A stretch of 64,000 bases of DNA from Streptomyces justiciae (GCF_015163075.1 NZ_JADDXU010000016.1:62001-126000), one strand, 5' to 3'. Shown: positions 41,101 to 49,592, numbered from the stretch's first letter. Notes: generated by a model from the letters alone, not told the origin. Made by a program: numbers and translations.

Positions 41101-42025
41101 CACGGTACGGATCTGGCAGACCACTCCCGAGGGTGAACTGAACAACTGGGCCATGAGTTTTGTCGAAGGCGCGGGCGTAGCGGACCCGGATGCCGTCCAT
41201 TGGTGCGCGGACGGGGTCCACTGCGCTGTCGTGGAGAACGGCGGCAGCAGTGTGTCGCTCTGGGAGCTACGGGAGGAACTGGGCGATTCGGGCCGGTCGA
41301 GCGACTTGCACAGGACCGCCGTACTCACCGACGCGCACGACGTCGTGACTGACGCGCGCTGGTCCGCGGACGGGGAGTGGCTGGCCGTGGTCTCGCGCGA
41401 CCGGACCTGGCTGCCGCGCGTCTACGACCGCAAGGGCACTCTCCGTCCGACGCCGCGGGGATGGACCCGGCACGCGAGCTTTCTGAGTGCCGTCGACTGG
41501 CATCCGCTGCGCGCGGAGTTCGCCGTCGCTGGTCAGGACAACCTCGTCACCGTCAACACCCTGGACGCCACCGTGGTCGAGTACCGCGGCGACAAGGTCT
41601 TCACCGCCGTCGCCTGGCACCCCGAGGGCACGGCCCTCGCCGTCGGCTGCACGGACGGCACCGTCCTCGTGCTCGATCGCGGCGAGGAGGGGCTCGTCGC
41701 ACGGCTTCCGCTGATGGGCCACCGCCAGGACGTGCTCTCCTTCGCCTGGTCGCCCGACGGCACGCTGCTCCTGTCCGGCTCCGCGGACGAGACCGTGCAG
41801 CTCTGGGACGTGGCGGCGGGAGGCCGTGTCACAGTGCTGAACCACCAGGGCTCCGCGGTGCGAGAGGTGGGCTGGCGGAAGGGCACGCGCCTCGCCTTCA
41901 CCAGGACAGAGACCGGCGAGTTCTACTCCTGGGACATCTCCGACGCCCTGAGCCGCCCCCAGTGCGGCCCCACCGGCTCAGACCCCGCCCCCCTCATCAC
42001 CGAAGCCCGCCTCCGAGCCCGCTGA
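38144..42025 (+). CDS. TIR - nSTAND NTPase - WD40 protein (NLR-like putative immune receptor)
   Basis: 1293 residues, soluble. TIR domain about 2-100 (VFISYHADDG; W74-C75-x2-E78, where the Glu aligns with the NADase catalytic Glu). STAND NTPase about 147-690: linker NPFQEEHARVFFGRDEDI, Walker A GPSGAGKS (188-195), Walker B LLVIVDQAEELL (D289), Arg in VRADFLDAL as sensor. WD40 about 695-1285 with 13 recognisable blades (GVAWSPDD, SVDWSPDG, SFAWSPDG), enough for two propellers. In the family, the C-terminal repeats sense, the NTPase oligomerises and the TIR destroys NAD. ATG 38144 has GGGGGAG five bases upstream; GTG 38126 is in frame. Codons around 40,560-40,720 are unusually G- and T-rich at the third position. 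Confidence 0.93.
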   Translation: MGRVFISYHADDGAATAHRLVETLRAAGYEDCFAYALPGHGIAVSYPWRDELRRNLLAAEALVVVTTPGSAAEWCVWEVSVFRERKPSAPVVELRVDGAQGRALLDTLQALKVRPGDPRSMADAERAILKRLAEGGVSRGAALTAIFPGLNPFQEEHARVFFGRDEDIDALTRPLLGRRRNGALAVIGPSGAGKSSLVRAGLVPALRSRPAASDGSAPFWIVLGPVTPARGGLAALAHAIAEVRRDLGFGADTGPLVLQRLRERPEGLAETLDGISARVPDARLLVIVDQAEELLLPEADTDAALLVAALAEAVRRNSWLVYTVRADFLDALMRFEAFEPLLRDHHLVKPLGRSELPRIVNAPLDTLGWRLDDQALGLIQEDAAGEALPLLAFALQRLWRHVNPDGVRPPRDITRVEYETSGRVQQVLTDQAEEAFRIARDSLTDGEHSTVRDAERAVLKALGRLVSVDESGKYTRRPVALHDLPERELRLLRPFVECRVLTTVRHPVERARSGDAGWERFTEDAFEVAHESLFVHWPRLRENLERDHDALRARREIEETVVDWSRYGRQPDQLIPASRLMRLVSVLSGRMGEAFAAAWPELHGTLTDLHLSGAALDLVAQSLQRTADDEVRRGELLVESDPRAVLRLLAGDGSAQGDLLLGLLLYAPDLDGWRHLLRRAMAAHPQLRCFRAQEAGLWGVAWSPDDTLLVTASKDGCVRVLDADTGEVRATFRHAREARGDGPGWVRSVDWSPDGELIASVATDETLRLWSWPGGDEVRVVPLDDRPWSVRFSPDGRYVLVACADGTARVWEARGRGREPVRTCVSVDGEGRAVRLWDADIAADGRVATAREDGVIDVHVPEGEGVRHLDWGDPARRKPVRTVRFRPGAGTMLACGDQNNQVLVGLAPSHGGYSDRRLDGHTEQVRRVAWSPSGQSLASAGADATVRTWYVRGSKQLEVLQGHAQGVCDVAWSHRGHRLASASDDGTVRIWQTTPEGELNNWAMSFVEGAGVADPDAVHWCADGVHCAVVENGGSSVSLWELREELGDSGRSSDLHRTAVLTDAHDVVTDARWSADGEWLAVVSRDRTWLPRVYDRKGTLRPTPRGWTRHASFLSAVDWHPLRAEFAVAGQDNLVTVNTLDATVVEYRGDKVFTAVAWHPEGTALAVGCTDGTVLVLDRGEEGLVARLPLMGHRQDVLSFAWSPDGTLLLSGSADETVQLWDVAAGGRVTVLNHQGSAVREVGWRKGTRLAFTRTETGEFYSWDISDALSRPQCGPTGSDPAPLITEARLRAR

Positions 42026-42028
42026 CCC

Positions 42029-42703
42029 TCACCACCCGAACCGCGCCAACGCCTCCAGCAGCACCGGCTCGCGCACGCCCACGGGCCCCGTCGCCACCTC
42101 CGCGAACGCCATGCCGACCCGCGGAGCCGCCCCGTCGCACACCGGGTCGTCGCCCACCATCAGGCACTCCTCGGGGGCCACGCCCAACCGTCGGACGGTG
42201 ACATGGAAGAGCTCCGGGTCGGGCTTGGCGCGGCCCTCCTCGTACGAGAGGACGTACTGCTCGACGTACCGGTCCGAGCCGTGCCGGACGAACGCCTCAC
42301 GGATGTCCCAGGAGATGTTGCTCAGTACGCCCACACGCACCCCCGCTCCCGCGAGCCGTTCCAGCGCCGGGAGCGTGTCCTCGTACGCATGCCAGCTGGC
42401 CGCTGACCCCAGGCGGTCGTAGATCCGCGCGAAGTCGGCCTCGCTCAGTCCGGCCAGCCGGAACAGGGTGCCGTAGGCGCGGTGGTTGGCCTCGGGGGAG
42501 AGGTCCCGGTCCGTCCAGTCGCGGAGTTGCGCCGGTGTCATACGGTCCACGAACTCAGCCGGGTGGCGCAGGGCGTGGACCACGCGGGCCCGCAGTTCCG
42601 GCGTCGGCGCGGCCTGCGCGTCGAACAGCCAGTCATGGCCGGGCAGCCGCCCGAACAGCGTTCCCGAGAAGTCGAACACCACCGCGCGCAGGGCATCGTT
42701 CAC
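42029..42703 (-). CDS. HAD-superfamily hydrolase
   Basis: 224 residues. Motif I is VVFDFSGTL, with nucleophile D11 but Ser13 instead of the acid/base Asp of DxD phosphatases. Motif II is VLSNISWD, motif III Lys in GRAKPDP, motif IV MVGDDPVCD. A helical cap lies between about 20 and 110. Family members include phosphatases, phosphonatases and dehalogenases; the DxS variant leaves the reaction open. Converges on the TIR-STAND gene with a 3-bp gap. Confidence 0.9.
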   Translation of the reverse strand: MNDALRAVVFDFSGTLFGRLPGHDWLFDAQAAPTPELRARVVHALRHPAEFVDRMTPAQLRDWTDRDLSPEANHRAYGTLFRLAGLSEADFARIYDRLGSAASWHAYEDTLPALERLAGAGVRVGVLSNISWDIREAFVRHGSDRYVEQYVLSYEEGRAKPDPELFHVTVRRLGVAPEECLMVGDDPVCDGAAPRVGMAFAEVATGPVGVREPVLLEALARFGW

Positions 42704-42730
42704 GCGCCCATTCTGCCCGGGCCCGGCCGG

Positions 42731-43762
42731 TCAGATCAGCGTCAACTGGGTCGGCTCCTGGACGTCCGGCTCGGGGACCGGCGTGATCCGGCGGGGCATG
42801 CCCGTGTCCGCGGGGCCGATGCCGTACTCCCGGGCCAGTTCGTGCACCTGGCGGGTCACCCGGCGCTGGTACCACTTCGGGGCGTAGGAGCCGTCGGCGT
42901 ACAGGCGCTCGTAGCGGCGTACCAGGTGCGGGTGGTGGTGGGTCAGCCAGGACATGAACCACTCGCGTGCGCCGGGGCGCAGATGGAGGACCAGCGGGGT
43001 GACCGAGGTCGCCCCGGCCGCCGCGATCGCCCGTACGGTGGCGCGGAGTTGGGCCGGTTCGTCGCTCAGGAACGGGATCACCGGCGCCATCAGGACGCCG
43101 CAGCCGATGCCGTGGTCGGCCAGGGTGCGGACGACGTCCAGACGGCGTTCGGGGGCAGGGGTACCCGGTTCCACCGTGCGCCACAGGTCCGGGTCCGTGA
43201 AGCCGACCGAGACCGAGATGCCGACGTCCGTCACCTCGTGCGCCCGCTTCAGCAGGTCGAGGTCGCGCAGGATCAGCGTGCCCTTGGTGAGGATCGAGAA
43301 CGGGTTCGCGTGGTCGGTGAGGGCGCCGATGATGCCCGGCATCAGGCGGTAGCGGCCCTCCGCGCGCTGGTAGCAGTCGACGTTCGTGCCCATCGCTATG
43401 TGCTCGCCCTGCCAGCGGCGTGAGCCGAGCTGGCGGCGCAGCAGCTCCGGGGCGTTCGCCTTGACCACGATCTGCGAGTCGAAGCCGAGGCCGGTGTCGA
43501 GGTCCAGGTAGCTGTGCGTCTTGCGGGCGAAGCAGTACACGCACGCGTGTGAGCAGCCCCGATAGGGGTTGACCGTCCACTGGAAGGACATCCGGGAGAC
43601 CGCGGGCACCCGGTTGATGATCGACCGGGCCCGGATCTCGTGAAAGGTGATGCCGGCGAATTCGGGCGTGTCGAACGTCCGGCTGGTCACCGCGTCGGCG
43701 CCGAACAGGGCGGCGTCGGCCCTGCCGTGTTCGGCGGACTCTGTGAGGTTCTCCCAGCGCAT
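42731..43762 (-). CDS. Radical SAM protein of the Rv2578c family
   Basis: 343 residues. The iron-sulfur motif C-x3-C-x2-C is CSHACVYC in NPYRGCSHACVYCFAR; a long SAM-binding barrel follows (AMGTNVDCYQRAEG, ILTKGTLILRD, VSVGFTD). This matches the Rv2578c / SplB-like family conserved in actinobacteria, whose reaction is not established. ATG 43762 has GAGGAGG six bases upstream. No partner gene is obvious. Confidence 0.92.
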   Translation of the reverse strand: MRWENLTESAEHGRADAALFGADAVTSRTFDTPEFAGITFHEIRARSIINRVPAVSRMSFQWTVNPYRGCSHACVYCFARKTHSYLDLDTGLGFDSQIVVKANAPELLRRQLGSRRWQGEHIAMGTNVDCYQRAEGRYRLMPGIIGALTDHANPFSILTKGTLILRDLDLLKRAHEVTDVGISVSVGFTDPDLWRTVEPGTPAPERRLDVVRTLADHGIGCGVLMAPVIPFLSDEPAQLRATVRAIAAAGATSVTPLVLHLRPGAREWFMSWLTHHHPHLVRRYERLYADGSYAPKWYQRRVTRQVHELAREYGIGPADTGMPRRITPVPEPDVQEPTQLTLI

Positions 43763-43933
43763 GAGGCCTCCTCGGTAGCACTGAGCAGAGAATAGAACAC
43801 ATGTTCCCTTGATCGTGCGACTGTCTTTTCCGGGGGCGCTCCCGCGTGTCGCGCGCGACCCCGATTTGGGCGCCCGGGGACCGGGGTGGTTGGCTTGGCC
43901 CCACCCCCGAAATCCAGGTCCTGGAGGATTCCA

Positions 43934-44377
43934 ATGGCGCAGGTCGAGGCCACCACCGAGCGGGTCGTCGCCGCGGACGCGGAGAAGGTGTTCGACGCCC
44001 TCGCCGACTACAGCGGCACGCGGCAGAAGCTGCTGCCCGAGCACTTCAGCGAGTACGAGGTGCGCGAGGGCGGCGACGGCGAGGGCACCCTCGTCCACTG
44101 GAAGCTCCAGGCCACCAGCAAGCGCGTGCGCGACTGCCTCCTGGAGGTCAGCGAGCCCACCGACGGCGAGCTCGTCGAGAAGGACCGCAACTCCTCCATG
44201 GTCACCACCTGGCGGGTCACACCGGCCGGTGAGGGCAAGTCCCGTGTCGTCGTGACCACCGTCTGGAACGGCGCCGGCGGCATCGGCGGCTTCTTCGAGA
44301 AGACCTTCGCCCCGAAGGGTCTCAGCCGGATCTACGACGCGGTGCTCGCCAACCTCGCCACCGAGGTCGAGAAGTAA
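43934..44377 (+). CDS. SRPBCC-fold (START-like/polyketide cyclase) protein
   Basis: 147 residues with a START-like layout: N-terminal beta strand and helices (EATTERVVAADAEKVFDALADYSG), a sheet of repeated strands (VVVTTVWNG), and a long C-terminal helix (GLSRIYDAVLANLATEVEK). Such proteins bind hydrophobic ligands in a cavity; most single-domain members in Streptomyces have no known role. GGAGG precedes ATG 43934. It is followed by a terminator, so it is monocistronic. Confidence 0.88.
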   Translation: MAQVEATTERVVAADAEKVFDALADYSGTRQKLLPEHFSEYEVREGGDGEGTLVHWKLQATSKRVRDCLLEVSEPTDGELVEKDRNSSMVTTWRVTPAGEGKSRVVVTTVWNGAGGIGGFFEKTFAPKGLSRIYDAVLANLATEVEK

Positions 44378-44381
44378 GTCC

Positions 44382-44414
44382 CCGGTGAGCGGGGGTCGTT
44401 GATCCCCTCACCGG
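44382..44414 (+). terminator. Terminator after the SRPBCC gene
   Basis: CCGGTGAG (44382-44389) pairs with CTCACCGG (44407-44414), extended inside by GGG/CCC. It starts five bases after the stop codon. Confidence 0.75.
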
Positions 44415-44522
44415 ATCGAGTGGATCTCCGTCCACCGTACCGGTCTGCCGTAACTCGACGCGCTTGCTCGTAGTTGTCGCATTAAGCGGGAATTGTGAGG
44501 GCGCGGCGAGGGGAGCGGACAC

Positions 44523-46913
44523 GTGGGCGGGACCACTCTGGTGCAGGAGGACCTCCGGGGCGAACCGGCCCCGGAAAGCCCGCGGCTCGCCGTCCCCGAA
44601 CCCGCCGGGAGCGTCGAACTCGGCCCGCGCCGGGTGCGGTTGGTCTTCGTCGGGCTGATGCTCGCGCTGCTGCTGGCCGCGCTGGAGCAGATGATCGTCG
44701 CCACCGCGCTGCCGAAGATCGTCGGCGAGCTGCACGGCCTGGACAAAATGTCCTGGGCGATCACCGCCTACCTCCTCACGGCCACGATCGGCCTGCCGGT
44801 CTACGGCAAGCTCGGCGACCTCCTCGGCCGCAAGGGCGTCTTCCAGTTCGCGATCGTCGTCTTCGTCATCGGCTCCGCCCTCGCCGGACGGGCCCGGACG
44901 ATGGACCAGTTGATCGCCTTCCGCGCGGTGCAGGGCGTCGGTGCGGGCGGCCTCATGATCGGTGTGCAGGCGATCATCGCCGACATCGTGCCGCCCCGGG
45001 AGCGCGGCCGCTTCATGGGCCTCATCGGCGCCGCGTTCGGCCTCGCCTCCGTCGCCGGACCCCTGTTGGGCGGCTACTTCACGGACCACCTCTCCTGGCG
45101 GTGGTGCTTCTACATCAACATCCCCTTCGGCCTGGTCACCCTGGCCGTCGTCACCGTCGTCCTCAAACTGCCCAAGCCGCGCACCAGGGCCCGGCTCGAC
45201 ATCCTGGGCATGCTGCTGCTCGCCGCGGCCTCCACCTGCCTGGTCCTGCTGACCAGTTGGGGCGGCACCGAGTACGCCTGGGACTCACGGATGATCCTCG
45301 GGCTCGGCGCCGGCGCGGTGGCGGCCACCCTCCTCTTCCTCGTCGCCGAGCACTTCGCGCCCGAACCCCTCATCCCGCTGCGGCTGTTCAGGGACTCGGT
45401 CTTCAACATCACCGGCCTGGTGGGCCTGGTGGTCGGCGTCGCCCTCTTCGGCGCCGCCAGCTATCTGCCCACCTTCCTGCAGATGGTCGACGGGGCCAGC
45501 GCCACCGAGTCGGGGCTGCTGATGCTGCCCATGATGGGCGGCATCGTCGGCGCCTCGATCATCTCCGGACAACTCATCAGCCACACCGGCCGCTACAAGC
45601 TCTGGCCCGTCCTCGGCGGCGCGCTCTCGGTCCTCGGCATGTGGCTGCTGTCCCGGCTCGAGGTCGACACGCCCCGGCTGCACTACAGCCTCTGGATGGC
45701 CGTCCTCGGCGCCGGTATCGGCATGGTGATGCCGGTCCTCATCCTCGCCGTGCAGAACTCGGTGCGCCCCGCCGACCTCGGCACGGCGACGAGCGCCAAC
45801 AACTACTTCCGCCAGATCGGCGGCTCGGTCGGCGCGGCGATCTTCGGCACGCTCTTCGCCGACCGGCTCTCCGACGCCCTCGCGAAGCGCCTGCCCCCGA
45901 CCGCGGGGCTGCCCGACGCCGAGTCCATCACCCCGCAGCTCGTCCACGCGCTGCCCCCGCGGCTGCGCGACGCCTACATCCAGGCGTACGCCGACGCCAT
46001 GCCGCGGATCTTCCTCTACCTTGTGCCGGTCCTCGTCCTCGGACTGCTCACGGCCTTCTTCCTCAAGGAGAAACCTCTGGTGTCCCACAACGCCGCCGAA
46101 ACCGAGCCCGCGCCCCTGAACACGCCGATCCCGCAGGCCCGTTCGCCGTACGCCGCCGGAATCCCGGTGTGCGGCACCGTGCAGCACCCGGACGGGACCG
46201 TCGTCCCGCGCGCGGCGCTCACGCTGATCGACGTCGGCGGTCAGCAGATCGGCCGGGGCGCGAGCGGCGGGGACGGCCGGTACGCGCTGTCGACGCCGGG
46301 ATCGGGGTCGTACGTCCTGATCGCGGCGGCGGGCGGACACCAGCCGCAGGCCGTCTCCGTGACCGTCGGCGAGCGGCCCGTCGAACTCGACGTCGTCCTC
46401 GGCGGCGCCGGGCGCCTGGCCGGGAGCGTGGTGACCGCGGACGGCACCATCGTGCGGGACGCCACCGTCACCCTCACCAACGTGCACGGCGAGGTCGTCG
46501 CCACCACGCGCAGCGGGCGCGAGGGCGGCTATGTCATCACCGAACTCGTGGCGGGGGAGTACACCCTGGCCGCCAGCGCCCCCGCCTTCCGCCCGGCCGC
46601 GCTCCCCGTCACCGTGCAGGCCGCCCGGGAGACCCGCCAGGACATCGAGCTGGCCGGCGGGGCCGTGCTGCGCGGGACGGTACGGGCGAGCGGCGGGCGT
46701 CCCGTCGAGGACGCGCGCGTGACGCTGCTGGACGCGGCGGGCAACGTCGTGGACACGCTCACCACCGGCGCCGACGGAACGTTCCGGTTCGTCGACCTCT
46801 CCTCCGGCGAGTACACCGTCATCGCCGCGGGCTACCCGCCGATCGCCACCGTCCTCCAGGTCGCGGGCGGCGGCCGCACGGAACGGGACCTCCAGCTGGG
46901 GCACGAGGACTGA
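44523..46913 (+). CDS. EmrB/QacA-type MFS exporter with three C-terminal beta-sandwich repeats
   Basis: 796 residues. Residues ~35-520 form a 14-span DHA2 drug/proton antiporter (LDKMSWAITAYLLTATIGLPVYGKLGDLLGRKGVF; motif A GKLGDLLGRK). The last ~250 residues are three carboxypeptidase-regulatory-like beta sandwiches (CGTVQHPDGTVV, AGSVVTADGTIV, RGTVRASGGRPV), each ending in a YxL/Y-type strand (GEYTLAASA, GEYTVIAAG). These domains usually face the outside and bind proteins or sugars. GTG 44523 has GAGGGGAG upstream. Drug export is expected from the family; the role of the tail is unknown. Confidence 0.92.
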   Translation: MGGTTLVQEDLRGEPAPESPRLAVPEPAGSVELGPRRVRLVFVGLMLALLLAALEQMIVATALPKIVGELHGLDKMSWAITAYLLTATIGLPVYGKLGDLLGRKGVFQFAIVVFVIGSALAGRARTMDQLIAFRAVQGVGAGGLMIGVQAIIADIVPPRERGRFMGLIGAAFGLASVAGPLLGGYFTDHLSWRWCFYINIPFGLVTLAVVTVVLKLPKPRTRARLDILGMLLLAAASTCLVLLTSWGGTEYAWDSRMILGLGAGAVAATLLFLVAEHFAPEPLIPLRLFRDSVFNITGLVGLVVGVALFGAASYLPTFLQMVDGASATESGLLMLPMMGGIVGASIISGQLISHTGRYKLWPVLGGALSVLGMWLLSRLEVDTPRLHYSLWMAVLGAGIGMVMPVLILAVQNSVRPADLGTATSANNYFRQIGGSVGAAIFGTLFADRLSDALAKRLPPTAGLPDAESITPQLVHALPPRLRDAYIQAYADAMPRIFLYLVPVLVLGLLTAFFLKEKPLVSHNAAETEPAPLNTPIPQARSPYAAGIPVCGTVQHPDGTVVPRAALTLIDVGGQQIGRGASGGDGRYALSTPGSGSYVLIAAAGGHQPQAVSVTVGERPVELDVVLGGAGRLAGSVVTADGTIVRDATVTLTNVHGEVVATTRSGREGGYVITELVAGEYTLAASAPAFRPAALPVTVQAARETRQDIELAGGAVLRGTVRASGGRPVEDARVTLLDAAGNVVDTLTTGADGTFRFVDLSSGEYTVIAAGYPPIATVLQVAGGGRTERDLQLGHED

Positions 46914-46963
46914 GACTGAGCAAGCCGGATACGGCGGCTGAAAACCCGTCAGTAACCCCACGA

Positions 46964-47000
46964 CGCCCCCAACCGGCCGTTTCCGTCCGGCCAGGGGGCG
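46964..47000. terminator. Hairpin after the MFS gene
   Basis: CGCCCCC (46964-46970) pairs with GGGGGCG (46994-47000), with an inner GGCCG/CGGCC stem. It lies 50 bases after the MFS stop in a 216-bp gap that holds no gene. Confidence 0.6.
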
Positions 47001-47129
47001 CGCGGGGCGCGCGGCGGTCGATCCGGCGGGGTCAATTCCCGCATTGCCGCACATCACCACCGGCCGCGGCCGTACGGTGGAACGGTCGGCACAGATCTTT
47101 GCGGAGCCGTGGGAGAGAGGGCCTGGGCC

Positions 47130-49592
47130 ATGGACCGTGGCAGTGCGAGGGACACACCTCCCGGCCGCGGCGCTGGGAGCGGAGCGGTGGAGACCGCCGC
47201 GGTCGGACGCATCCCGCTGGCCGTGGTCGTGGTGGACCGCGCCGGCCTCGTCTCCCACTGGAGCCGGGGAGCGCGCCGCCTGTTCGGCGCCGCCAAGGAG
47301 GAGGCGATCGGGCGCGCCGCGGTCGATCTGCTGCCCGTCTCCGGAGCGCTGCCCGACGAGGACGACACCGTGCCCTACGGGGCGTACGACGCCTACGACG
47401 GCCTCGGACCCGACCTGGAGTCCTCCCTCGGCGGCAGGCTCGCCTACCCGGCTGCGGGCCGCGCCCGGCTCACGGTCACCGAGGGCGAGCGGCTGGACGT
47501 GCTCTGGTGGGCCTATCCCCTGATCGGCCCCGGGGACGAGCGGCTGCTGGTGCTGGCCGCCGACGCGGACGCCCTCAAGGCCGACGACCCCGACGACGAG
47601 ATCGCCGTCGAGCGCATCGCTCCGGCCTTCGCGCTCCACACCGACTTCCCCGGCGCCGAGGAGCTGGCCCGCAGGCTCCCCGAGATCCTGCCCAACATGA
47701 GCGTCGAGGAAGGCGCCCGGATCGTCTCCCAGATACTGGAACTGGGCTACCCCGTCCTGGAGTTCAGCCAGAACGACCGGGTGCCCGTCACCCCCGACTG
47801 GGGTGTCCCGCGGCGCACCGAGCGCAAGGCGCGCCGGGAGCGGGCCGCGCGCGCCGCGGCCGACGGTCTGCCGCTGCCGCAGGGCATCGCGGAGGAGGAC
47901 GGCGAGGACCTCGAGTACGCGGCCGTACGCGAGCGGCTGGAATTCCTCAACGAGGTCAGCGGCCGCATCGGAACCTCCCTCGACCTGTCCAAGACCATCA
48001 TCGAGGTCAGCCGCGCCGTCGTCCCCCGCTTCACCGACGTCGCCGGCACGTATCTGCGCGAACAGGTCGTCGCCGGCGAGGGGTTCCCCGAGGGCGTGCC
48101 GGACACCACCACCATGTGGCACCGGGTCGCCGTCGAGCACACCGACGAACCCGGCCGCTGGGACGACGTGGTGCCGGTCGGCGAGGCCATGCCGTTCCCC
48201 GCGCACACCCCGTTCTTCCAGTGCATGACCACCGGCGAACCCGTCCTCGTGCCCCGCATCAGCGAGCAGATGGGCCACGCCATCGCCGCGCAGTTCGAGA
48301 AGCGCGACATCCGGCCCCTGATCACGCACCGCTCGATGCTGGTCGTCCCGCTCAAGGCCCGCAATGTGGTCCTCGGCTTCATGATCCTGCTGCGGCACCC
48401 GGAGCGCGTCGAGTTCAACGACATGGACCGGGTCACAGGCGCCGAACTCGCCGCCCGCGCGGGCCTCGTGCTGGACAACGCGCGCATGTACACCTACCAG
48501 GAGAGCGTCGCCGAGACCCTCCAGGACAGCATGCTGCCGCACATCCCGCCGCGCATGGCGGGCTGCGACATCGCCACCCGCTATCTGCCGGGCACCCTGC
48601 TCGGCCGCGTCGGCGGCGACTGGTTCGACTCCGTGAAGCTGCCGGGCGCCCGCACCGCCCTCGTCGTCGGCGACGTCATGGGGCACGGCCTCAACTCGGC
48701 CGCGATGATGGGGCAGTTGCGTACGGCCGTGCAGACCATGGCCGCCATGGACCTGCCGCCCGCGCAACTGCTCCGCAACCTCGACGACCTCGCCCAGCGC
48801 CTCGGCGACACCTACCTCGCGACCTGTCTGTACGCCGTCTACGACCCGATCGCCAGTGAGGTGCACATCGCCAACGCGGGCCACATCCCGCCGGTGATCG
48901 TGCACGCCGAGGACGGCCGCAGCGAGCTGCTGAACCTGCCGACCGGCGCCCCCATCGGCGTCGGCGGGGTGCCGTTCGAGGCGGTACGCGTGCGCGTGCA
49001 GCCCGGCGACCGGCTCGTGATGTGCACCGACGGACTGGTCGAGGTGCGCGGCGAGGACATCGGCGTGGGGCTGGCCACGCTGTGCGAGTCCGCCGCCCAC
49101 CCGGCCGCGTCCATGGACGACGCCTGCGACACCATCATCCGCGCCCTCAACACGCGCGGCGGCCGCAAGGACGACGTCGCCCTGCTGATGGCCCGGCTGA
49201 ACGGCATCGAGCCGGACGACGTCGCCGAGTGGCGGCTCGCCCTCGACCCGATCGAGGTCGGCCGGGCCCGCGCCACCGTGAGGGAACAGCTGCACGAGTG
49301 GGGGCTGGGACGGCTGGCCGACACCACCGAGCTCATGGTGAGCGAGCTCGTCACCAACGCCGTACGGCACTCCCACAGCCGCCCCGTCGAGCTGCGGCTG
49401 GTGCGGGGCGAGACGCTGCTGTGCGAGGTGGACGACGACGACCACGAACTGCCCACGCTGCTGAACGCCGGTCCTGATGACGAGTTCGGGCGCGGGCTGC
49501 GCATCGTCAGCACGCTGGCGCGGGAGTGGGGCGCGAGCCGGACGAACGCCGGCAAGACCGTCTGGTTCGAACAGACGTTGCCGCGACGCTGA
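47130..49592 (+). CDS. PAS-GAF-SpoIIE phosphatase with C-terminal HATPase (anti-sigma-type) domain
   Basis: 820 residues from ATG 47130 (AGAGGG eight bases upstream; GTG 47109 is in frame). PAS domain about 25-150, a helical linker with basic KARRERAARAAADG, GAF about 270-440, SpoIIE/PP2C about 460-670 (VGGDWFDS, VVGDVMGHG, IANAGHIPPV), HATPase about 685-815 (MVSELVTNAVRHS, FGRGLRIVSTLAREWG). The last domain resembles RsbW/SpoIIAB anti-sigma kinases, so phosphatase and kinase halves of a partner-switching module are in one chain. The regulated sigma factor is not encoded nearby. Confidence 0.93.
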   Translation: MDRGSARDTPPGRGAGSGAVETAAVGRIPLAVVVVDRAGLVSHWSRGARRLFGAAKEEAIGRAAVDLLPVSGALPDEDDTVPYGAYDAYDGLGPDLESSLGGRLAYPAAGRARLTVTEGERLDVLWWAYPLIGPGDERLLVLAADADALKADDPDDEIAVERIAPAFALHTDFPGAEELARRLPEILPNMSVEEGARIVSQILELGYPVLEFSQNDRVPVTPDWGVPRRTERKARRERAARAAADGLPLPQGIAEEDGEDLEYAAVRERLEFLNEVSGRIGTSLDLSKTIIEVSRAVVPRFTDVAGTYLREQVVAGEGFPEGVPDTTTMWHRVAVEHTDEPGRWDDVVPVGEAMPFPAHTPFFQCMTTGEPVLVPRISEQMGHAIAAQFEKRDIRPLITHRSMLVVPLKARNVVLGFMILLRHPERVEFNDMDRVTGAELAARAGLVLDNARMYTYQESVAETLQDSMLPHIPPRMAGCDIATRYLPGTLLGRVGGDWFDSVKLPGARTALVVGDVMGHGLNSAAMMGQLRTAVQTMAAMDLPPAQLLRNLDDLAQRLGDTYLATCLYAVYDPIASEVHIANAGHIPPVIVHAEDGRSELLNLPTGAPIGVGGVPFEAVRVRVQPGDRLVMCTDGLVEVRGEDIGVGLATLCESAAHPAASMDDACDTIIRALNTRGGRKDDVALLMARLNGIEPDDVAEWRLALDPIEVGRARATVREQLHEWGLGRLADTTELMVSELVTNAVRHSHSRPVELRLVRGETLLCEVDDDDHELPTLLNAGPDDEFGRGLRIVSTLAREWGASRTNAGKTVWFEQTLPRR

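Noticed and set aside
44495..48859. Very long open frame of ~1450 codons on the plus strand out of frame with the MFS and phosphatase genes, with an antisense one of similar length (45285-49631)
   Set aside because: Both are extremely rich in Arg, Pro, Ala and Gly with no domain and run through two well-supported genes and their intergenic terminator. They arise from high GC, which makes stop codons rare.
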